Notes: a model not told the origin generated them from the letters alone. A DNA stretch of 64,000 bases from Lachnospiraceae bacterium (GCA_017436305.1 JAFSDJ010000075.1:48193-112192), one strand, 5' to 3'; counted from the first letter of the stretch, positions 15,869 through 25,502 are shown. Translations and numbers: made by a program.

Positions 15869-16795
15869 ATGAAAAAGCAATTGAATAAGCAAAATAACAA
15901 AACACCTTTGAAGGCATTAACAATAATAGTAAGTATGCTCTGTTTATTACTTATCCCATCTATCTTTTTTTTAAGAAACACTCTTTTTTCGGATAAGCAA
16001 ATAAAAGCGGTCACTCAGGGTGCATCAGGTCTGAATGAAATCTTCTCCCATATAGGCATGAATGATTCTAAGTCTTCATATACTGACGTAGCATTAAAAA
16101 CCGTGGAGGAAATGACCATTCAAACAAAAACAGAAACTATAACGGCTATCAATACACTAGAAAAAGAAGCTTCCAGTCTCGTTATGGAAAATCCCAATAG
16201 AGTTACCATTGCAGATGGATTTTTCTACCAGCCTATTACAGAGGATGTAAAGGAACGAATTTACGGGCTTTCTTACAAGGAGAACTGTACCGTTCCCTAT
16301 GAGGATTTAAATTACGTTGGAGTTCTTTATGTTGACTTTGAGGGAAACACGCAAACAGGCGAAATTGTATGTAATAAAGCCATTGCCAAAGATTTAGCTG
16401 AGATTTTTATGGAGCTATATGAAAATGAATACGAGATTGATAAAATCCGTCTTGTAGACGAATATAATGCAGATGATGATTTATCCTGTCTGGATAATAA
16501 TACCTCCTGTTTTAATTTCCGTGTTGTAGGGGGCACAAACAACCTGTCTAAACATGCCTTAGGACTTGCAATAGACATTAATCCTTTTTACAACCCCTAT
16601 GTAACTTATCCAAACGGAGTTGAGCGGATTTCGCCACCGGGCAGTGAACCTTATGCAGACAGAAACTCTGACTTCCCACATAAAATTGATTATAATGATT
16701 TATGCTACAAATTATTTATGGAACATGGCTTTACATGGGGTGGAGACTGGAATACGTTAAAAGATTACCAGCATTTCCAGAAGACTATTGATTAA
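15869..16795 (+). CDS. M15-family D,D-/L,D-peptidase (VanY/CwlK-like), membrane anchored
   Basis: This 308-aa extracytoplasmic enzyme probably cleaves cell-wall peptides. After a basic start (MKKQLNKQNNKTPLK) comes one membrane helix. The zinc site is visible as SKHALGLAIDINP (the H and D ligands) and, near the end, WNTLKDYQHFQ (the catalytic D and H ligand), with the typical GGDW. An N-terminal region of about 150 residues has no clear domain. The start at 15869 with AGGA eight bases upstream is preferred to an in-frame ATG at 15818 that falls in a repeat. It is convergent with rplQ and they share a terminator. Confidence 0.85.
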   Translation: MKKQLNKQNNKTPLKALTIIVSMLCLLLIPSIFFLRNTLFSDKQIKAVTQGASGLNEIFSHIGMNDSKSSYTDVALKTVEEMTIQTKTETITAINTLEKEASSLVMENPNRVTIADGFFYQPITEDVKERIYGLSYKENCTVPYEDLNYVGVLYVDFEGNTQTGEIVCNKAIAKDLAEIFMELYENEYEIDKIRLVDEYNADDDLSCLDNNTSCFNFRVVGGTNNLSKHALGLAIDINPFYNPYVTYPNGVERISPPGSEPYADRNSDFPHKIDYNDLCYKLFMEHGFTWGGDWNTLKDYQHFQKTID

Positions 16796-16825
16796 AACCA
16801 GTAAAACAGAATACAATGTTAATTA

Positions 16826-16857
16826 AAAAAGGATTAGTCAAACGACTAATCCTTTTT
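16826..16857. terminator. Bidirectional terminator between the M15 peptidase and rplQ
   Basis: AAAAGGATTAGTC (16827-16839) pairs perfectly with 16844-16856 across a 4-base loop, with A and T runs on either side. It ends the plus-strand peptidase and the minus-strand ribosomal superoperon. Confidence 0.92.
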
Positions 16858-16873
16858 ATATCACATATAAATC

Positions 16874-17479
16874 TTATACTAACTCAAGAACAACTTCCAT
16901 AGCAGCATCGCCCTTACGCTGTTTGATCTTGATGATACGTGTGTAACCACCGTTACGATCAACATATTTTGGAGCGATTTCGTCAAATAATTTTGCTACT
17001 AAGTCTACTTCTTTTGTTCCTTTTTTCTTGCCAGCATTCTTTTCCGGAACTTCAACTACCGGATATAAAACTTTTAACATCTGTCTTCTTGCATGAAGTC
17101 TGCTTGGTAAATCTTTTTTGATTTCTTTATCTACTTCATCAAAAACAGTAACAGTAACACCGTTGTCGATTCTGATAATCTTTCCATCTTTATCTCTGTG
17201 AGTTTCAGAAAGAACTTTACCTGTTTCTTTATCAACGATCTGTTTTACTCTTTTTCCATCTTTGTCTTTACGGGCAACTTTTGTTTTTACTGTAACAGTT
17301 TCAAAGTTGTCTTTTTCTTTTACTGCTAAAGCAATAAGACCTTCAGCGATTTTCTGAACTTCTTTAGCCTTTGCTTCAGTTGTAATGATTTTTTCATTGA
17401 ATAAAAGTGCTGTTACCTGATTTCTAAGTAATGCTTTTCTCTGTGCAGATGTTCTGCCAAGTTTTCTATATTTTGCCAT
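16874..17479 (-). CDS. rplQ: Ribosomal protein L17 (bL17) with a large internal insertion
   Basis: The N-terminus ([18 protein letters not shown]) and the C-terminus ([18 protein letters not shown]) are standard bL17, a 50S protein at the tunnel exit. At 201 aa it is about 75-85 residues longer than usual. The extra part, roughly residues 64-125, is lysine- and aspartate-rich ([19 protein letters not shown]). The frame is intact and the charge pattern is regular, so this looks like a lineage-specific insertion. The start at 17479 has GGAGG 8 bases upstream. It is the last gene of the alpha operon. Confidence 0.95.
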   Translation of the reverse strand: MAKYRKLGRTSAQRKALLRNQVTALLFNEKIITTEAKAKEVQKIAEGLIALAVKEKDNFETVTVKTKVARKDKDGKRVKQIVDKETGKVLSETHRDKDGKIIRIDNGVTVTVFDEVDKEIKKDLPSRLHARRQMLKVLYPVVEVPEKNAGKKKGTKEVDLVAKLFDEIAPKYVDRNGGYTRIIKIKQRKGDAAMEVVLELV

Positions 17480-17513
17480 TTCTATATCCTCCATTCATGG
17501 TTCATCCGGCCAT

Positions 17514-17587
17514 GCCCTTTGGTCTTACTTACCGAACGAATTGTCTTTGCCACTTATGAGTCCGCACACCAGCGCCCTTTGGTCTTA
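17514..17587. repeat. Direct repeat of 14 bases in the rpoA-rplQ gap
   Basis: GCCCTTTGGTCTTA occurs at 17514-17527 and again at 17574-17587, exactly 60 bases apart. Next to it (17605-17642) lies a sequence with TTACTGTTCACA and TGCGTAAC ends like the hairpin elements at 19964 and 44865. The 203-base gap between rpoA and rplQ is unusually long and holds no gene. Confidence 0.45.
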
Positions 17588-17682
17588 TCCGATATGCTTT
17601 TCCCTTTACTGTTCACAACCCAAAACAAGCGAATGCGTAACCCGCTACCAGTTGTGTGGCTATACAGCCCTAACAGTATTAT

Positions 17683-18648
17683 TTATTCATCACCTACATT
17701 TAACTGTAAGCCAAGTTCTTTTAATTTTGCTAATACTTCTTCTAAGGATTTACGTCCTAAGTTACGAACCTTCATCATATCATCTGAAGTCTTATTTGTT
17801 AATTCTTCTACTGTATTGATACCGGCTCTCTTTAAGCAGTTGTATGAACGAACGGAAAGCTCTAATTCGTCAATGCTCATTTCTAATACTTTTTCTTTTT
17901 CGTCATCTTCTTTTTCTACCATAACTTCTGCAGTTTTAGCATTTTCAGATAACTCAACAAAAAGATTTAAATGCTCGCTTAATACTTTTGCTGCAAGGCT
18001 TACTGCCTCGTCCGGAGCTAATGTTCCGTTTGTATATACATCTAAAGTAAGCTTATCATAATCTGTGATTTGGCCTACACGGGTATTTTCCACGGTAAGA
18101 TTTACTCTTTCTACAGGTGTGTAAATAGAGTCTACTGCAATAACACCGATTGGTAAGTCGTCACTTTTGTTCTTGTCAGCACTTACATAACCTCTACCTT
18201 TTGTAATGGTAAATTCCATGTATAATTTACTGTCTTTTCCACCACTTAATGTAGCAATTACCTGGTCTGAATTAATAATTTCAATATCAGAATCAACCTG
18301 AATATCAGAAGCTCTTACTACTCCTTCGCCTTCAAACTCAATGTAAGCAGTCTTAGGTTCATTAGTAGCACTGGAATTCTTAATAGCCAGACTCTTTAAG
18401 TTCATGATAATTTCTGTTACATCTTCCTTTACACCTGGAATAGAACTGAATTCATGTAAAACTCCATCGATTTTCACCTGACTTACAGCTGCACCAGGTA
18501 AAGAAGACAGCATGATTCTTCTTAATGAGTTACCAAGTGTAATACCGTAGCCTCTCTCTAAAGGCTCTACTACGAATCTACCATACTTTTTATCTTCAGA
18601 GATTTCTGCAACTTCAATGTTAGGTCTTTCAAAATCAAACACTGTCAA
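17683..18648 (-). CDS. rpoA: RNA polymerase alpha subunit
   Basis: The 321-aa alpha subunit has the assembly domain in its first 230 residues ([20 protein letters not shown] is the hallmark). It has a flexible acidic linker ([10 protein letters not shown]). Its C-terminal domain ([18 protein letters not shown] and [12 protein letters not shown]) binds UP elements and activators. It sits in the conserved rpsD-rpoA-rplQ order with gaps of 110 and 203 bases. Confidence 0.98.
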   Translation of the reverse strand: MTVFDFERPNIEVAEISEDKKYGRFVVEPLERGYGITLGNSLRRIMLSSLPGAAVSQVKIDGVLHEFSSIPGVKEDVTEIIMNLKSLAIKNSSATNEPKTAYIEFEGEGVVRASDIQVDSDIEIINSDQVIATLSGGKDSKLYMEFTITKGRGYVSADKNKSDDLPIGVIAVDSIYTPVERVNLTVENTRVGQITDYDKLTLDVYTNGTLAPDEAVSLAAKVLSEHLNLFVELSENAKTAEVMVEKEDDEKEKVLEMSIDELELSVRSYNCLKRAGINTVEELTNKTSDDMMKVRNLGRKSLEEVLAKLKELGLQLNVGDE

Positions 18649-18687
18649 TACCCTCCTTACAATTATCGTTATTCGTTACTATATAAC

Positions 18688-18719
18688 AATAGACTGCCCA
18701 CTGTGTGGGCAAATCTATT
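18688..18719 (-). other. Strong hairpin in the rpsD-rpoA gap
   Basis: TGCCCAC (18695-18701) pairs with GTGGGCA (18705-18711). Outside a two-base mismatch the outer arms AATAGA and TCTATT continue the stem. No T run follows on either strand, so it is not a normal terminator. It could stabilise or process the operon mRNA. Confidence 0.5.
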
Positions 18720-18758
18720 ATTTATAACATATACTCAAAAAACTAATAAGAAATTTTA

Positions 18759-19352
18759 TTATTTAGAATATAATTCGACGATAAGCATTTCATCAACAGG
18801 TACGTCAATGACTTCTCTTGAAGGAAGTTCTTTTACAGTTCCTTTTAAACCGTCTAAATCCTGATCTAACCATTCTGGAACTAATCTTCCACCAGTAACT
18901 TCAACGATATCTTTGTATCTCTGTAAGCTCTTAGATTTTTCTCTGATTTCAATAACATCACCAGCTTTAATTAAGTAAGATGGGATATTTACCTGCTTGC
19001 CGTTAACTAATACGTGTTTATGACCAACAATCTGTCTTGCTTCTCTTCTTGTTCTTGCAAAACCTAAACGGAAAACAACGTTATCAAGTCTGCTTTCAAG
19101 AATAGTCATGAGGTTTTCACCAGTCATGCCTTTCATTCTATCAGCCTTTTCATAGTAGTTTCTGAAAGGTTTTTCAAGCACACCATAGATGAATTTTGCT
19201 TTCTGTTTTTCTCTTAACTGAAGACCATACTCGCTCATCTTTTTGTTTGCTCTGTTTAATGTTCTGTTAGACTTTTTGTCATATCCTAAATAACTTGGTT
19301 CTAATCCGAGAGATCTACATCTCTTAAGAACAGGAACTCTATTTACTGCCAT
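18759..19352 (-). CDS. rpsD: Ribosomal protein S4 (uS4)
   Basis: This 197-aa primary 16S rRNA-binding protein of the 30S subunit contains the S4 RNA-binding domain ([21 protein letters not shown]). No N-terminal zinc cysteines are seen apart from one isolated Cys (Cys13), so it is the zinc-free form. Unlike in Bacillus, rpsD lies inside the alpha operon between rpsK and rpoA, as is usual for Clostridia. An AGGAGG site precedes the ATG. Confidence 0.97.
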   Translation of the reverse strand: MAVNRVPVLKRCRSLGLEPSYLGYDKKSNRTLNRANKKMSEYGLQLREKQKAKFIYGVLEKPFRNYYEKADRMKGMTGENLMTILESRLDNVVFRLGFARTRREARQIVGHKHVLVNGKQVNIPSYLIKAGDVIEIREKSKSLQRYKDIVEVTGGRLVPEWLDQDLDGLKGTVKELPSREVIDVPVDEMLIVELYSK

Positions 19353-19450
19353 TTTATTATCCTCCTATTGTTTACAGCATTGTATATTCACAAATGCTTT
19401 CTTCCAACATGTTTTTGTTTCAATTTCTACAATTCAATTCCGGAAAAATA

Positions 19451-19464
19451 AGAGTCCGGACTCT
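19451..19464. other. Perfect 14-bp palindrome in the rpsK-rpsD gap
   Basis: AGAGTCCGGACTCT is perfectly self-complementary. It lies 43 bases after the rpsK stop, in a 155-base gap before rpsD. It could be a hairpin without loop room or a protein site. No further assignment is possible. Confidence 0.35.
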
Positions 19465-19507
19465 CAAAGCGAAGTCTATTTTATAAAAACCTGAGTTTTA
19501 TCAAAGA

Positions 19508-19906
19508 CTATACACGACGACGTTTTGGTGGACGACAACCATTGTGTGGTACTGGTGTTACGTCACGGATACTTGTAACTTCAAGACCGCAAGCCTGTAA
19601 TGCACGGATTGCTGCTTCTCTACCTGAACCTGGTCCTTTAACCATTACGTCAACTGATTTTAAACCATGTACTAATGCTGCCTTTGTAGCAGTTTCTGCT
19701 GCCATCTGTGCTGCATATGGAGTAGATTTTCTTGAACCTCTAAATCCCAGACCACCTGCACTTGCCCAGCTAAGAGCATTTCCTTCTGTATCTGTCAATG
19801 TAACAATTGTATTGTTAAATGAAGATTGGATATGTGCTTGTCCTCGTTCAACGTTTTTCTTTACGCGCTTTTTTGTTACTTTTTTTGTCGCAACTTTTTT
19901 AGCCAT
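19508..19906 (-). CDS. rpsK: Ribosomal protein S11 (uS11)
   Basis: This 132-aa 30S platform protein lines the mRNA exit region. It shows [35 protein letters not shown], the [13 protein letters not shown] turn and the C-terminal [13 protein letters not shown]. The N-terminus has a lysine-rich repeat ([16 protein letters not shown]). It follows rpsM after 107 bases that contain a hairpin repeat element. Confidence 0.97.
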   Translation of the reverse strand: MAKKVATKKVTKKRVKKNVERGQAHIQSSFNNTIVTLTDTEGNALSWASAGGLGFRGSRKSTPYAAQMAAETATKAALVHGLKSVDVMVKGPGSGREAAIRALQACGLEVTSIRDVTPVPHNGCRPPKRRRV

Positions 19907-19963
19907 CTCTAAACTAACCTACTTTCTTCTTTTCTAAATCTCAATGATTATTTTTTGTAACAT

Positions 19964-20013
19964 GCTATTACGCAACCTTACAGTAAGTGTCCGGTTGCTG
20001 TGTGAATAGTAAC
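19964..20013. repeat. Dispersed hairpin element, copy 1 (rpsM-rpsK gap)
   Basis: GCTATTACGCA at one end and TGTGAATAGTAAC at the other enclose a stem GCAACC (19972-19977) and GGTTGC (19993-19998) with a 15-base loop. A second copy at 44865-44913 has the same ends and loop length but a different, still perfectly paired stem (GCAGAC/GTCTGC). Confidence 0.6.
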
Positions 20014-20382
20014 TTATTTTTTCTTATTTGCTACTGTTCTCTTTGGACCTTTTCTTGTTCTTGCGTTAGTCTTTGTCTTCTGACCACGAACCGGAAGTCC
20101 TTTTCTGTGACGGATTCCTCTATAGCATCCGATTTCCTGTAATCTCTTGATGTTAAGAGCAATTTCTCTTCTTAAATCACCTTCTACAACCTGTGTTTCA
20201 TCGATTACTGCACTGATTCTTTTTACTTCATCATCTGTTAATTCTCTAACACGAGTGCTAGGATCAACTTTTGCTTCTGCTAAAATACGGTTAGAGCTTA
20301 CTCTACCGATACCGTAGATATAAGTTAATCCGATTTCAACACGTTTGTCTCTAGGTAAATCAACACCTGCAATACGAGCCAT
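20014..20382 (-). CDS. rpsM: Ribosomal protein S13 (uS13)
   Basis: This 122-aa 30S head protein contacts the P-site tRNA and the 50S subunit. [20 protein letters not shown], the [12 protein letters not shown] helix and the basic tail ([19 protein letters not shown]) are typical. Two ATG codons are near. The one at 20382 is chosen because GGAGG is 8 bases upstream, while it is only 2 bases from the other. It is the first gene of the alpha set after a long 337-base gap from rpmJ. Confidence 0.97.
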   Translation of the reverse strand: MARIAGVDLPRDKRVEIGLTYIYGIGRVSSNRILAEAKVDPSTRVRELTDDEVKRISAVIDETQVVEGDLRREIALNIKRLQEIGCYRGIRHRKGLPVRGQKTKTNARTRKGPKRTVANKKK

Positions 20383-20388
20383 TTTCAT

Positions 20389-20719
20389 TTCCTCCGTTTT
20401 CTTTGGTGCTTACGCACCCTATAGTTACTAATTGATTGGGAAGGCCAGATATGATGCCTACTAAACCTTCCAGCCGGGATACCCCGACCTTTCCGATACT
20501 TCGATTTCTCGTTCTGCCATGAATGATAAATGTATAGCATCCGGCAAACTGCTTCTCGGTATCAATAAGTAATTTCCCGTAGGCTCACTACGTTCCATTA
20601 TCTTAAACCGGCATGTGTTTTGACGGAAACAACATACCTTCAGCCGCACATCATAATGTGACACGAATAAAATTCCTTTGGTCAAATTTCTTTTTCCATA
20701 TTCCATATGGTAGCTGGAA
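20389..20719 (-). other. 331-base untranslated insertion between rpmJ and rpsM
   Basis: All other gaps in this part of the operon are short, so this one stands out. It contains local stems such as GGGTGC/GCACCC near the rpsM side (20408-20422) and CACAT/ATGTG near 20645-20660. A 97-codon frame (20461-20754) runs through it but overlaps rpmJ and has no good ribosome binding site or known domain. Candidates are a leader RNA for rpsM and the alpha genes or a decayed inserted element. Neither is proven. Confidence 0.4.
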
Positions 20720-20833
20720 TTATCCCTGTCTTTGTTTGTGTTTAGGATTTTCACAGATTACTCTGATCTGTCCTTTTCTCTTAATAATTTTGCATTTTTC
20801 GCAAATTGGTTTTACTGATGATCTAACTTTCAC
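20720..20833 (-). CDS. rpmJ: Ribosomal protein L36 (bL36), zinc-binding form
   Basis: This 37-aa protein starts with GTG at 20833, preceded by an AAGGAGG site, and reads [19 protein letters not shown] to a C-terminal KHKQRQG. CEKC together with the later Cys and His (VICENPKH) forms the zinc ribbon of the C+ type. It binds 23S rRNA late in 50S assembly. It is easy to miss because it is short and has a GTG start. It lies in the classical infA-rpmJ-rpsM order. Confidence 0.96.
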   Translation of the reverse strand: MKVRSSVKPICEKCKIIKRKGQIRVICENPKHKQRQG

Positions 20834-20901
20834 GTTAAACCCTCCTTTCAAAAAGACCGTTTTACATTATAGCACACAAAAACTATCAATGCAATAGTTT
20901 T

Positions 20902-21120
20902 TTATTTATCTCTCCAAATGATTCTTCCTTTTGATAAATCATATGGGGATAATTCTAAAGTTACTTTGTCACCCGGTAAGATTCGGATGAAATTCTGTCT
21001 TAACTTACCACTAATATGGGCAAGTACTTTATGTCCGTTTTCAAGTTCTACCTGAAACATTGTATTTGGTAATTTTTCAACTACTGTTCCTTCAATTTCA
21101 ATTACATCTGCTTTTGACAT
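20902..21120 (-). CDS. infA: Translation initiation factor IF-1
   Basis: This 72-aa single OB-fold protein (S1 type) binds the 30S A site during initiation. The sequence [19 protein letters not shown] and [14 protein letters not shown] is near-consensus. A GGAGGT site stands before the ATG. It follows the KOW-domain gene after 54 bases and precedes rpmJ. Confidence 0.97.
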   Translation of the reverse strand: MSKADVIEIEGTVVEKLPNTMFQVELENGHKVLAHISGKLRQNFIRILPGDKVTLELSPYDLSKGRIIWRDK

Positions 21121-21174
21121 GGGTTACCTCCTAATCTTCCATATTTTTTCTATGGAACTGCTTAAATCTGATTT

Positions 21175-21465
21175 TTAAATGTTTTCCGATTTTTCATCAG
21201 AATTCTTCATTTTTATTGAAACAAGTTTGATTGCTCTTTTTATTTCCTCATCCTTTAACGGAATGGTTTCCTGTAATTTCTCACAAATGGCAATATCGGC
21301 ATATTTTTTTATTATCTGAATATGTTTCTTTTTCTTTTTTTTGGGATTTTCCAAAGTTTTTATTTTACCATCCACTAAGTAAACATATTCCTTATCTTCC
21401 TTTACTATGATATAGATATGATCTTTATCATGACCTGCCTTTGATTTTGCAAAGCTTCCTATCAT
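21175..21465 (-). CDS. KOW-domain RNA-binding protein (L14e-like)
   Basis: A 96-aa basic protein whose first 40 residues (GSFAKSKAGHDKDHIYIIV) form a KOW-like small beta domain related to eukaryotic/archaeal L14e. Next comes a lysine run (PKKKKKKHIQ). Genes of this kind are common between map and infA in Clostridia and are annotated as ribosome-associated or RNA-binding. Its exact role is unknown. It is co-transcribed, 24 bases after map. Confidence 0.8.
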   Translation of the reverse strand: MIGSFAKSKAGHDKDHIYIIVKEDKEYVYLVDGKIKTLENPKKKKKKHIQIIKKYADIAICEKLQETIPLKDEEIKRAIKLVSIKMKNSDEKSENI

Positions 21466-21489
21466 AAAAATCCTTTCTTTCCATTTCTT

Positions 21490-22242
21490 CTATAATAAAG
21501 TAAGTATTTCCGGTTCACCATCTGTAACAAGAATGGTATTTTCATAATGGGCCGATAGAGAACCGTCAGATGAAACTACTGTCCAGTCATCATCCAGCCA
21601 GTCCACATCACATCTTCCCATATTAATCATAGGCTCAATGGCAAGTGTCATACCTGCCCGAAGTTTTAATCCTTTTCTTCTTTGAGCAAAGTTTGGAATT
21701 TGTGGATCCTCATGAAGCTTGGAACCAATTCCGTGACCGACCAATTCTCTTACAATTCCGTAACCAAACTGACTGATATAGCTATCAATACTATTTGAGA
21801 TGTCAAATAGATGATTGCCATCTTTTGCCACCTTAATACCTTCAAAAAAGCTTTGCTTTGTTCTCTCAATTAAGAGTCTGGCATCTTCGCTAATCTGTCC
21901 AACTCCATGTGTTCTAGCCGCATCTGAGTGATAGCCTTTATAAATAAGACCGGCATCTAAGCTGACAATATCGCCTTCTTTAAGCACTGTGTTGTCATTT
22001 GGTATTCCGTGAACTACCTGCTCATTTACAGAAACACAAATAGATGCTGGGAAACCATTATAATTTAAAAAGTTTGGTATACAGCCGTAGCTGCGTATTA
22101 ACTTCTCTCCTAATCTGTCTATGTCAAGAGTTGTCATTCCCGGTTCAATTGCCTCGCCTAATTTTGCATGTACCTCAGCAAGAATTTTCCCAGCATCTCT
22201 CATCAATCCAATTTCTCTTTCAGATTTAATTGTTACTGCCAT
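21490..22242 (-). CDS. map: Type I methionine aminopeptidase
   Basis: This 250-aa dinuclear metalloenzyme removes the N-terminal methionine from nascent proteins. The metal ligands can be recognised in DAGLIYKGYHSDAARTH (two Asp), GHGIGSKLHEDPQIPN (His) and the glutamates of LAIEPM and SAHYENTILVT. It lies 3 bases after adk in the conserved secY-adk-map order and has the normal length for the short type I form. Confidence 0.97.
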   Translation of the reverse strand: MAVTIKSEREIGLMRDAGKILAEVHAKLGEAIEPGMTTLDIDRLGEKLIRSYGCIPNFLNYNGFPASICVSVNEQVVHGIPNDNTVLKEGDIVSLDAGLIYKGYHSDAARTHGVGQISEDARLLIERTKQSFFEGIKVAKDGNHLFDISNSIDSYISQFGYGIVRELVGHGIGSKLHEDPQIPNFAQRRKGLKLRAGMTLAIEPMINMGRCDVDWLDDDWTVVSSDGSLSAHYENTILVTDGEPEILTLL

Positions 22243-22245
22243 GTT

Positions 22246-22890
22246 TTATTCTCCTAAGATGTTTACAATTGATTTGAAAACATCTTCCATTGGGATTGTT
22301 CCGTCTACAGACTTAAGAACACCCTTTTTCTCATAAAAGTCAATTAAAGGCTGTGTTTGTTCATGATATACATCCAAACGATTCTTTACGGTTTCCGGCT
22401 TATCATCATCTCTTAAAATAAGTCCTTCACCACATTTATCACAAATTCCCTCTGTTTTAGGTGGAATGTGTACAATATGATAGGTTGCACCACAAGCAAC
22501 ACATGCACGTCTGCCGGACATTCTGTTAATGATATTTTCATCTGGAACATCTACATTAATTGCAAAATCGATTTTGTCTCCAAGCTCATTTAAGGCATTA
22601 TCAAGTACTTCAGCCTGTGGAATTGTTCTTGGGAAACCATCTAATACATAACCATTTTTGCAATCGTCATTTGAAACTCTGTCAAGTAAAATCTTAACAG
22701 TTAATTCGTCTGGTACTAATAAGCCCTGATCCATGTATTTCTTTGCTTCCATACCAAGCTCTGTACCATTTTTAATATTAGCTCTAAAAATATCACCTGT
22801 AGAAATATGAGGCACACTGTATTTATCAGCTATCATTTTTGCCTGTGTTCCTTTTCCTGCTCCTGGAGCACCTAACATAATAATTTTCAT
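22246..22890 (-). CDS. adk: Adenylate kinase, zinc-containing
   Basis: This 214-aa enzyme interconverts ATP, AMP and ADP. The P-loop [11 protein letters not shown], the AMP site [11 protein letters not shown] and the [11 protein letters not shown] motif are intact. The LID domain carries four cysteines (CVACG and CDKCG), the structural zinc site usual in Gram-positive adenylate kinases. It follows secY after 102 bases and is followed by map after 3. Confidence 0.97.
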   Translation of the reverse strand: MKIIMLGAPGAGKGTQAKMIADKYSVPHISTGDIFRANIKNGTELGMEAKKYMDQGLLVPDELTVKILLDRVSNDDCKNGYVLDGFPRTIPQAEVLDNALNELGDKIDFAINVDVPDENIINRMSGRRACVACGATYHIVHIPPKTEGICDKCGEGLILRDDDKPETVKNRLDVYHEQTQPLIDFYEKKGVLKSVDGTIPMEDVFKSIVNILGE

Positions 22891-22992
22891 CTTAAAAAAC
22901 CTCCGAATTAGGTTAATACCGTCTATAAATGTTACTGTTACTATAATTTATTATAGGGACAAGCGGATGTCCACCTGCCCCCATTAAATCAT

Positions 22993-24312
22993 TTAATCAT
23001 TTAAAAAGCCTTTGTAATTTCTTACTAACATTAATGATTCAATCTGCTTAATCGTCTCTAAAATAACACTTACGATAATGATTAAGCTTGTACCGCCGAA
23101 GTCTACACTTGCGCCAAATACTCCATTAAAGAAGAATGGAAGTACTGCTACGATAATAAGACCAACAGCACCTATGAATACAATGTAATTTAAAACTCTT
23201 GATAAATATTCTGTGGTAGGTTTTCCTGGTCTGATACCCGGAATAAATCCGCCCTGCTTTTTAATGTTGTTTGATACTTCCAATGGATTAAATGTTATGG
23301 AAGTATAGAAATAAGCAAAGATAACTACCAATACCACATATACTAATAAACCAATAGAGTAAATTGGCTGATCAGGATCGCACCAGTTACCTGAGTTTAA
23401 TCCTTTTAAAATTTCTGCTCCTACGCCTGTTCCGTTGTATCCAACCAACTGGCAGATAACGATTGGGAACTGCATTAATGATGATGCAAAAATAATCGGG
23501 ATAACACCTGATGTGTTAATTTTAAGCGGAATGGCTGAAGACTGACCTCCTACCATCTTTCTTCCTTGTACCTTTTTCGCATATTGAACAGGAATTCTGC
23601 GTACACCATCATTTAGAATGATAACAAGAACAATCATTCCTATAATAATTGCAATAATAACTACTGCTGCTACAACACCCATTGCAATATTTTTGGCATT
23701 CTTTACAAACTGATCGTAAAGTCCTGTTAAATCCTGAGGCAGACGTGAAATAATATTGATAGTAAGTACAATTGAAATACCATTACCAACACCATTTTCA
23801 GTAATACGTTCACCTATCCACATTATGAAAGAACTACCTGCTGTTAATGCTGTAATAACAACAATATAGTCTAATATGATTGCATCTTCCTGTAATAATC
23901 CGGAACGCCCAAAACCAATTGCCATTGCAGTAGCCTCAATTAATGCAAGACCTACTGTCAAATAACGGGTAATTGTTGCAATCTTCTTCCTTCCATCTTC
24001 TCCATCTTTTTGCATTTCTTCCAGTTTAGGAATTGCAATTGTTAAAAGCTGGATAATAATAGAAGATGTAATATATGGTGTAATATTCAATGCAAACACT
24101 GACATGCTCAGGAACGAACCGCCTGTAAATGCGTCAAAGAAACTGAAAGCTCCTCCTGTATTCTGGGCAAACCACTGTGCAAAATACTCACGGTTTACAC
24201 CAGGTACTGGTAATTGGCAACCAAACCTGATTACCAGTAACATGGCGAAGGTAAATAGTAATTTCTTTCTAATCTCTTTCACTTTAAAGGCATTTTTTAA
24301 AGTTGTTAGCAT
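22993..24312 (-). CDS. secY: Protein translocase subunit SecY
   Basis: This 439-aa channel protein of the Sec translocon has ten hydrophobic segments. FGCQLPVPGVNREYF near the N-terminus, the ribosome-docking loop around YAKKVQGRKMVGGQ and IRPGKPTTEYL are typical. Its start overlaps the rplO stop by one base (TAATG), which implies coupled translation. Confidence 0.97.
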   Translation of the reverse strand: MLTTLKNAFKVKEIRKKLLFTFAMLLVIRFGCQLPVPGVNREYFAQWFAQNTGGAFSFFDAFTGGSFLSMSVFALNITPYITSSIIIQLLTIAIPKLEEMQKDGEDGRKKIATITRYLTVGLALIEATAMAIGFGRSGLLQEDAIILDYIVVITALTAGSSFIMWIGERITENGVGNGISIVLTINIISRLPQDLTGLYDQFVKNAKNIAMGVVAAVVIIAIIIGMIVLVIILNDGVRRIPVQYAKKVQGRKMVGGQSSAIPLKINTSGVIPIIFASSLMQFPIVICQLVGYNGTGVGAEILKGLNSGNWCDPDQPIYSIGLLVYVVLVVIFAYFYTSITFNPLEVSNNIKKQGGFIPGIRPGKPTTEYLSRVLNYIVFIGAVGLIIVAVLPFFFNGVFGASVDFGGTSLIIIVSVILETIKQIESLMLVRNYKGFLND

Positions 24313-24752
24313 TAGATCACCTCTACTGTTCCACCAAGTGCTTCAATTTTTTCTTTTGCAGATTCACTGAAAGCATTTACTTTAACATTAAGTTTCTTGG
24401 TAAGTTCTCCGTTTCCAAGGATCTTAACACCGTCCTTAGGGTTTTTAATAACTCCTGCTTCGATTAATGCTTCTACATCAACTGTTGCATCATTGTCAAA
24501 TCTATCTAATACAGAAACGTTAATTGCAATAATTTCCTTAGTGTTACGGTTTTTAAATCCTCTCTTAGGAATTCTTCTGTATAATGGCATCTGACCACCT
24601 TCAAAGCCAATTCTAGGAGCTCCTGAACGAGCTTTCTGACCTTTGTGACCTTTACCAGCTGTTTTACCATTTCCTGAACCGTGTCCACGGCCTCTTCTAA
24701 AATTATCGCTGTGTTTGGAACCTTCTGCTGGTCTTAAATTAGATAATTCCAT
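24312..24752 (-). CDS. rplO: Ribosomal protein L15 (uL15)
   Basis: This 146-aa 50S protein has the glycine-rich N-terminal arm ([20 protein letters not shown]) and the C-terminal globular part. The ATG at 24752 is chosen because GGAGGT is 6 bases upstream. It lies between rpmD and secY and overlaps the latter by one base. Confidence 0.97.
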   Translation of the reverse strand: MELSNLRPAEGSKHSDNFRRGRGHGSGNGKTAGKGHKGQKARSGAPRIGFEGGQMPLYRRIPKRGFKNRNTKEIIAINVSVLDRFDNDATVDVEALIEAGVIKNPKDGVKILGNGELTKKLNVKVNAFSESAKEKIEALGGTVEVI

Positions 24753-24777
24753 GACCACACCTCCTTGTCTGTTCTAA

Positions 24778-24963
24778 TTAAGCTTCTTCCACTTTTACTA
24801 AGTGACGAACCTGCTGTACCATACCTCTTGTAGCTTCGTTATCCGGAAGTACAACAGTTTTGTTTAATTTCTTTAAACCAAGTGCTGCTACTGTAGCTCT
24901 GTGCTTTGGAATCGCACCGATTGTAGATTTCACTAAAGTAATTTTTAATGTCTTATCTGCCAT
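24778..24963 (-). CDS. rpmD: Ribosomal protein L30 (uL30)
   Basis: A 61-aa 50S protein with the motif [20 protein letters not shown] (the bacterial short form). The gene is 14 bases downstream of rpsE. Confidence 0.96.
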   Translation of the reverse strand: MADKTLKITLVKSTIGAIPKHRATVAALGLKKLNKTVVLPDNEATRGMVQQVRHLVKVEEA

Positions 24964-24977
24964 CTTTTCATTCCTCC

Positions 24978-25487
24978 TTAAGCCATGATCTCGTCGATAG
25001 ATTTACCACGGTTCTTAGCTACCTCTTCTGGAGTTTTTAACTGGCTTAAGCCTGCAATTGTTGCTAATACAACATTTTGCTTATTATTAGAGCCTAAAGA
25101 TTTTGTACGGATGTTTTTAATGCCTGCAAGTTCACATACGCTACGAGCTGGACCGCCGGCGATAACACCAGTACCTTCAGGAGCTCTTTTAAGAAGTACA
25201 GAAGCACTTCCAAATCCTCCAATTGTATCATGTGTAATACTGTTATTTTCATCTAATGCAACAGAAACAAGTCTCTTAGCTGCATCTTCTTTACCTTTAC
25301 GGATAGCTTCCGGAATTTCGGCAGCCTTACCAAGACCTGCACCTACATGTCCGTTGCCATCTCCAACTACAACTAAAGCAGTGAAGCGGAAGTTACGACC
25401 ACCTTTAACAACCTTAGTTACACGTTTGATAGAAACTACTTTTTCTGTCAATTCCATATTGCTTGTATCAATGATTGTACGTTTCAT
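24978..25487 (-). CDS. rpsE: Ribosomal protein S5 (uS5)
   Basis: A 169-aa 30S protein at the mRNA entry tunnel that influences decoding accuracy. It has the double-stranded-RNA-binding-like N-terminal domain ([20 protein letters not shown]) and the C-terminal [20 protein letters not shown] part. The gene is 15 bases after rplR and starts after a GGAGAA site. Confidence 0.97.
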   Translation of the reverse strand: MKRTIIDTSNMELTEKVVSIKRVTKVVKGGRNFRFTALVVVGDGNGHVGAGLGKAAEIPEAIRKGKEDAAKRLVSVALDENNSITHDTIGGFGSASVLLKRAPEGTGVIAGGPARSVCELAGIKNIRTKSLGSNNKQNVVLATIAGLSQLKTPEEVAKNRGKSIDEIMA

Positions 25488-25502
25488 GTGATGTTCTCCT
25501 TC

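Noticed and set aside
16874-17479. Frameshift or assembly error in L17
   Set aside because: The long form is one continuous frame with intact N- and C-terminal L17 parts, so it is an insertion and not a disruption.
20461-20754. 97-codon open frame between rpmJ and rpsM
   Set aside because: It overlaps rpmJ on the same strand in another frame, has no good ribosome binding site, and shows no known domain. I treat the gap as untranslated.
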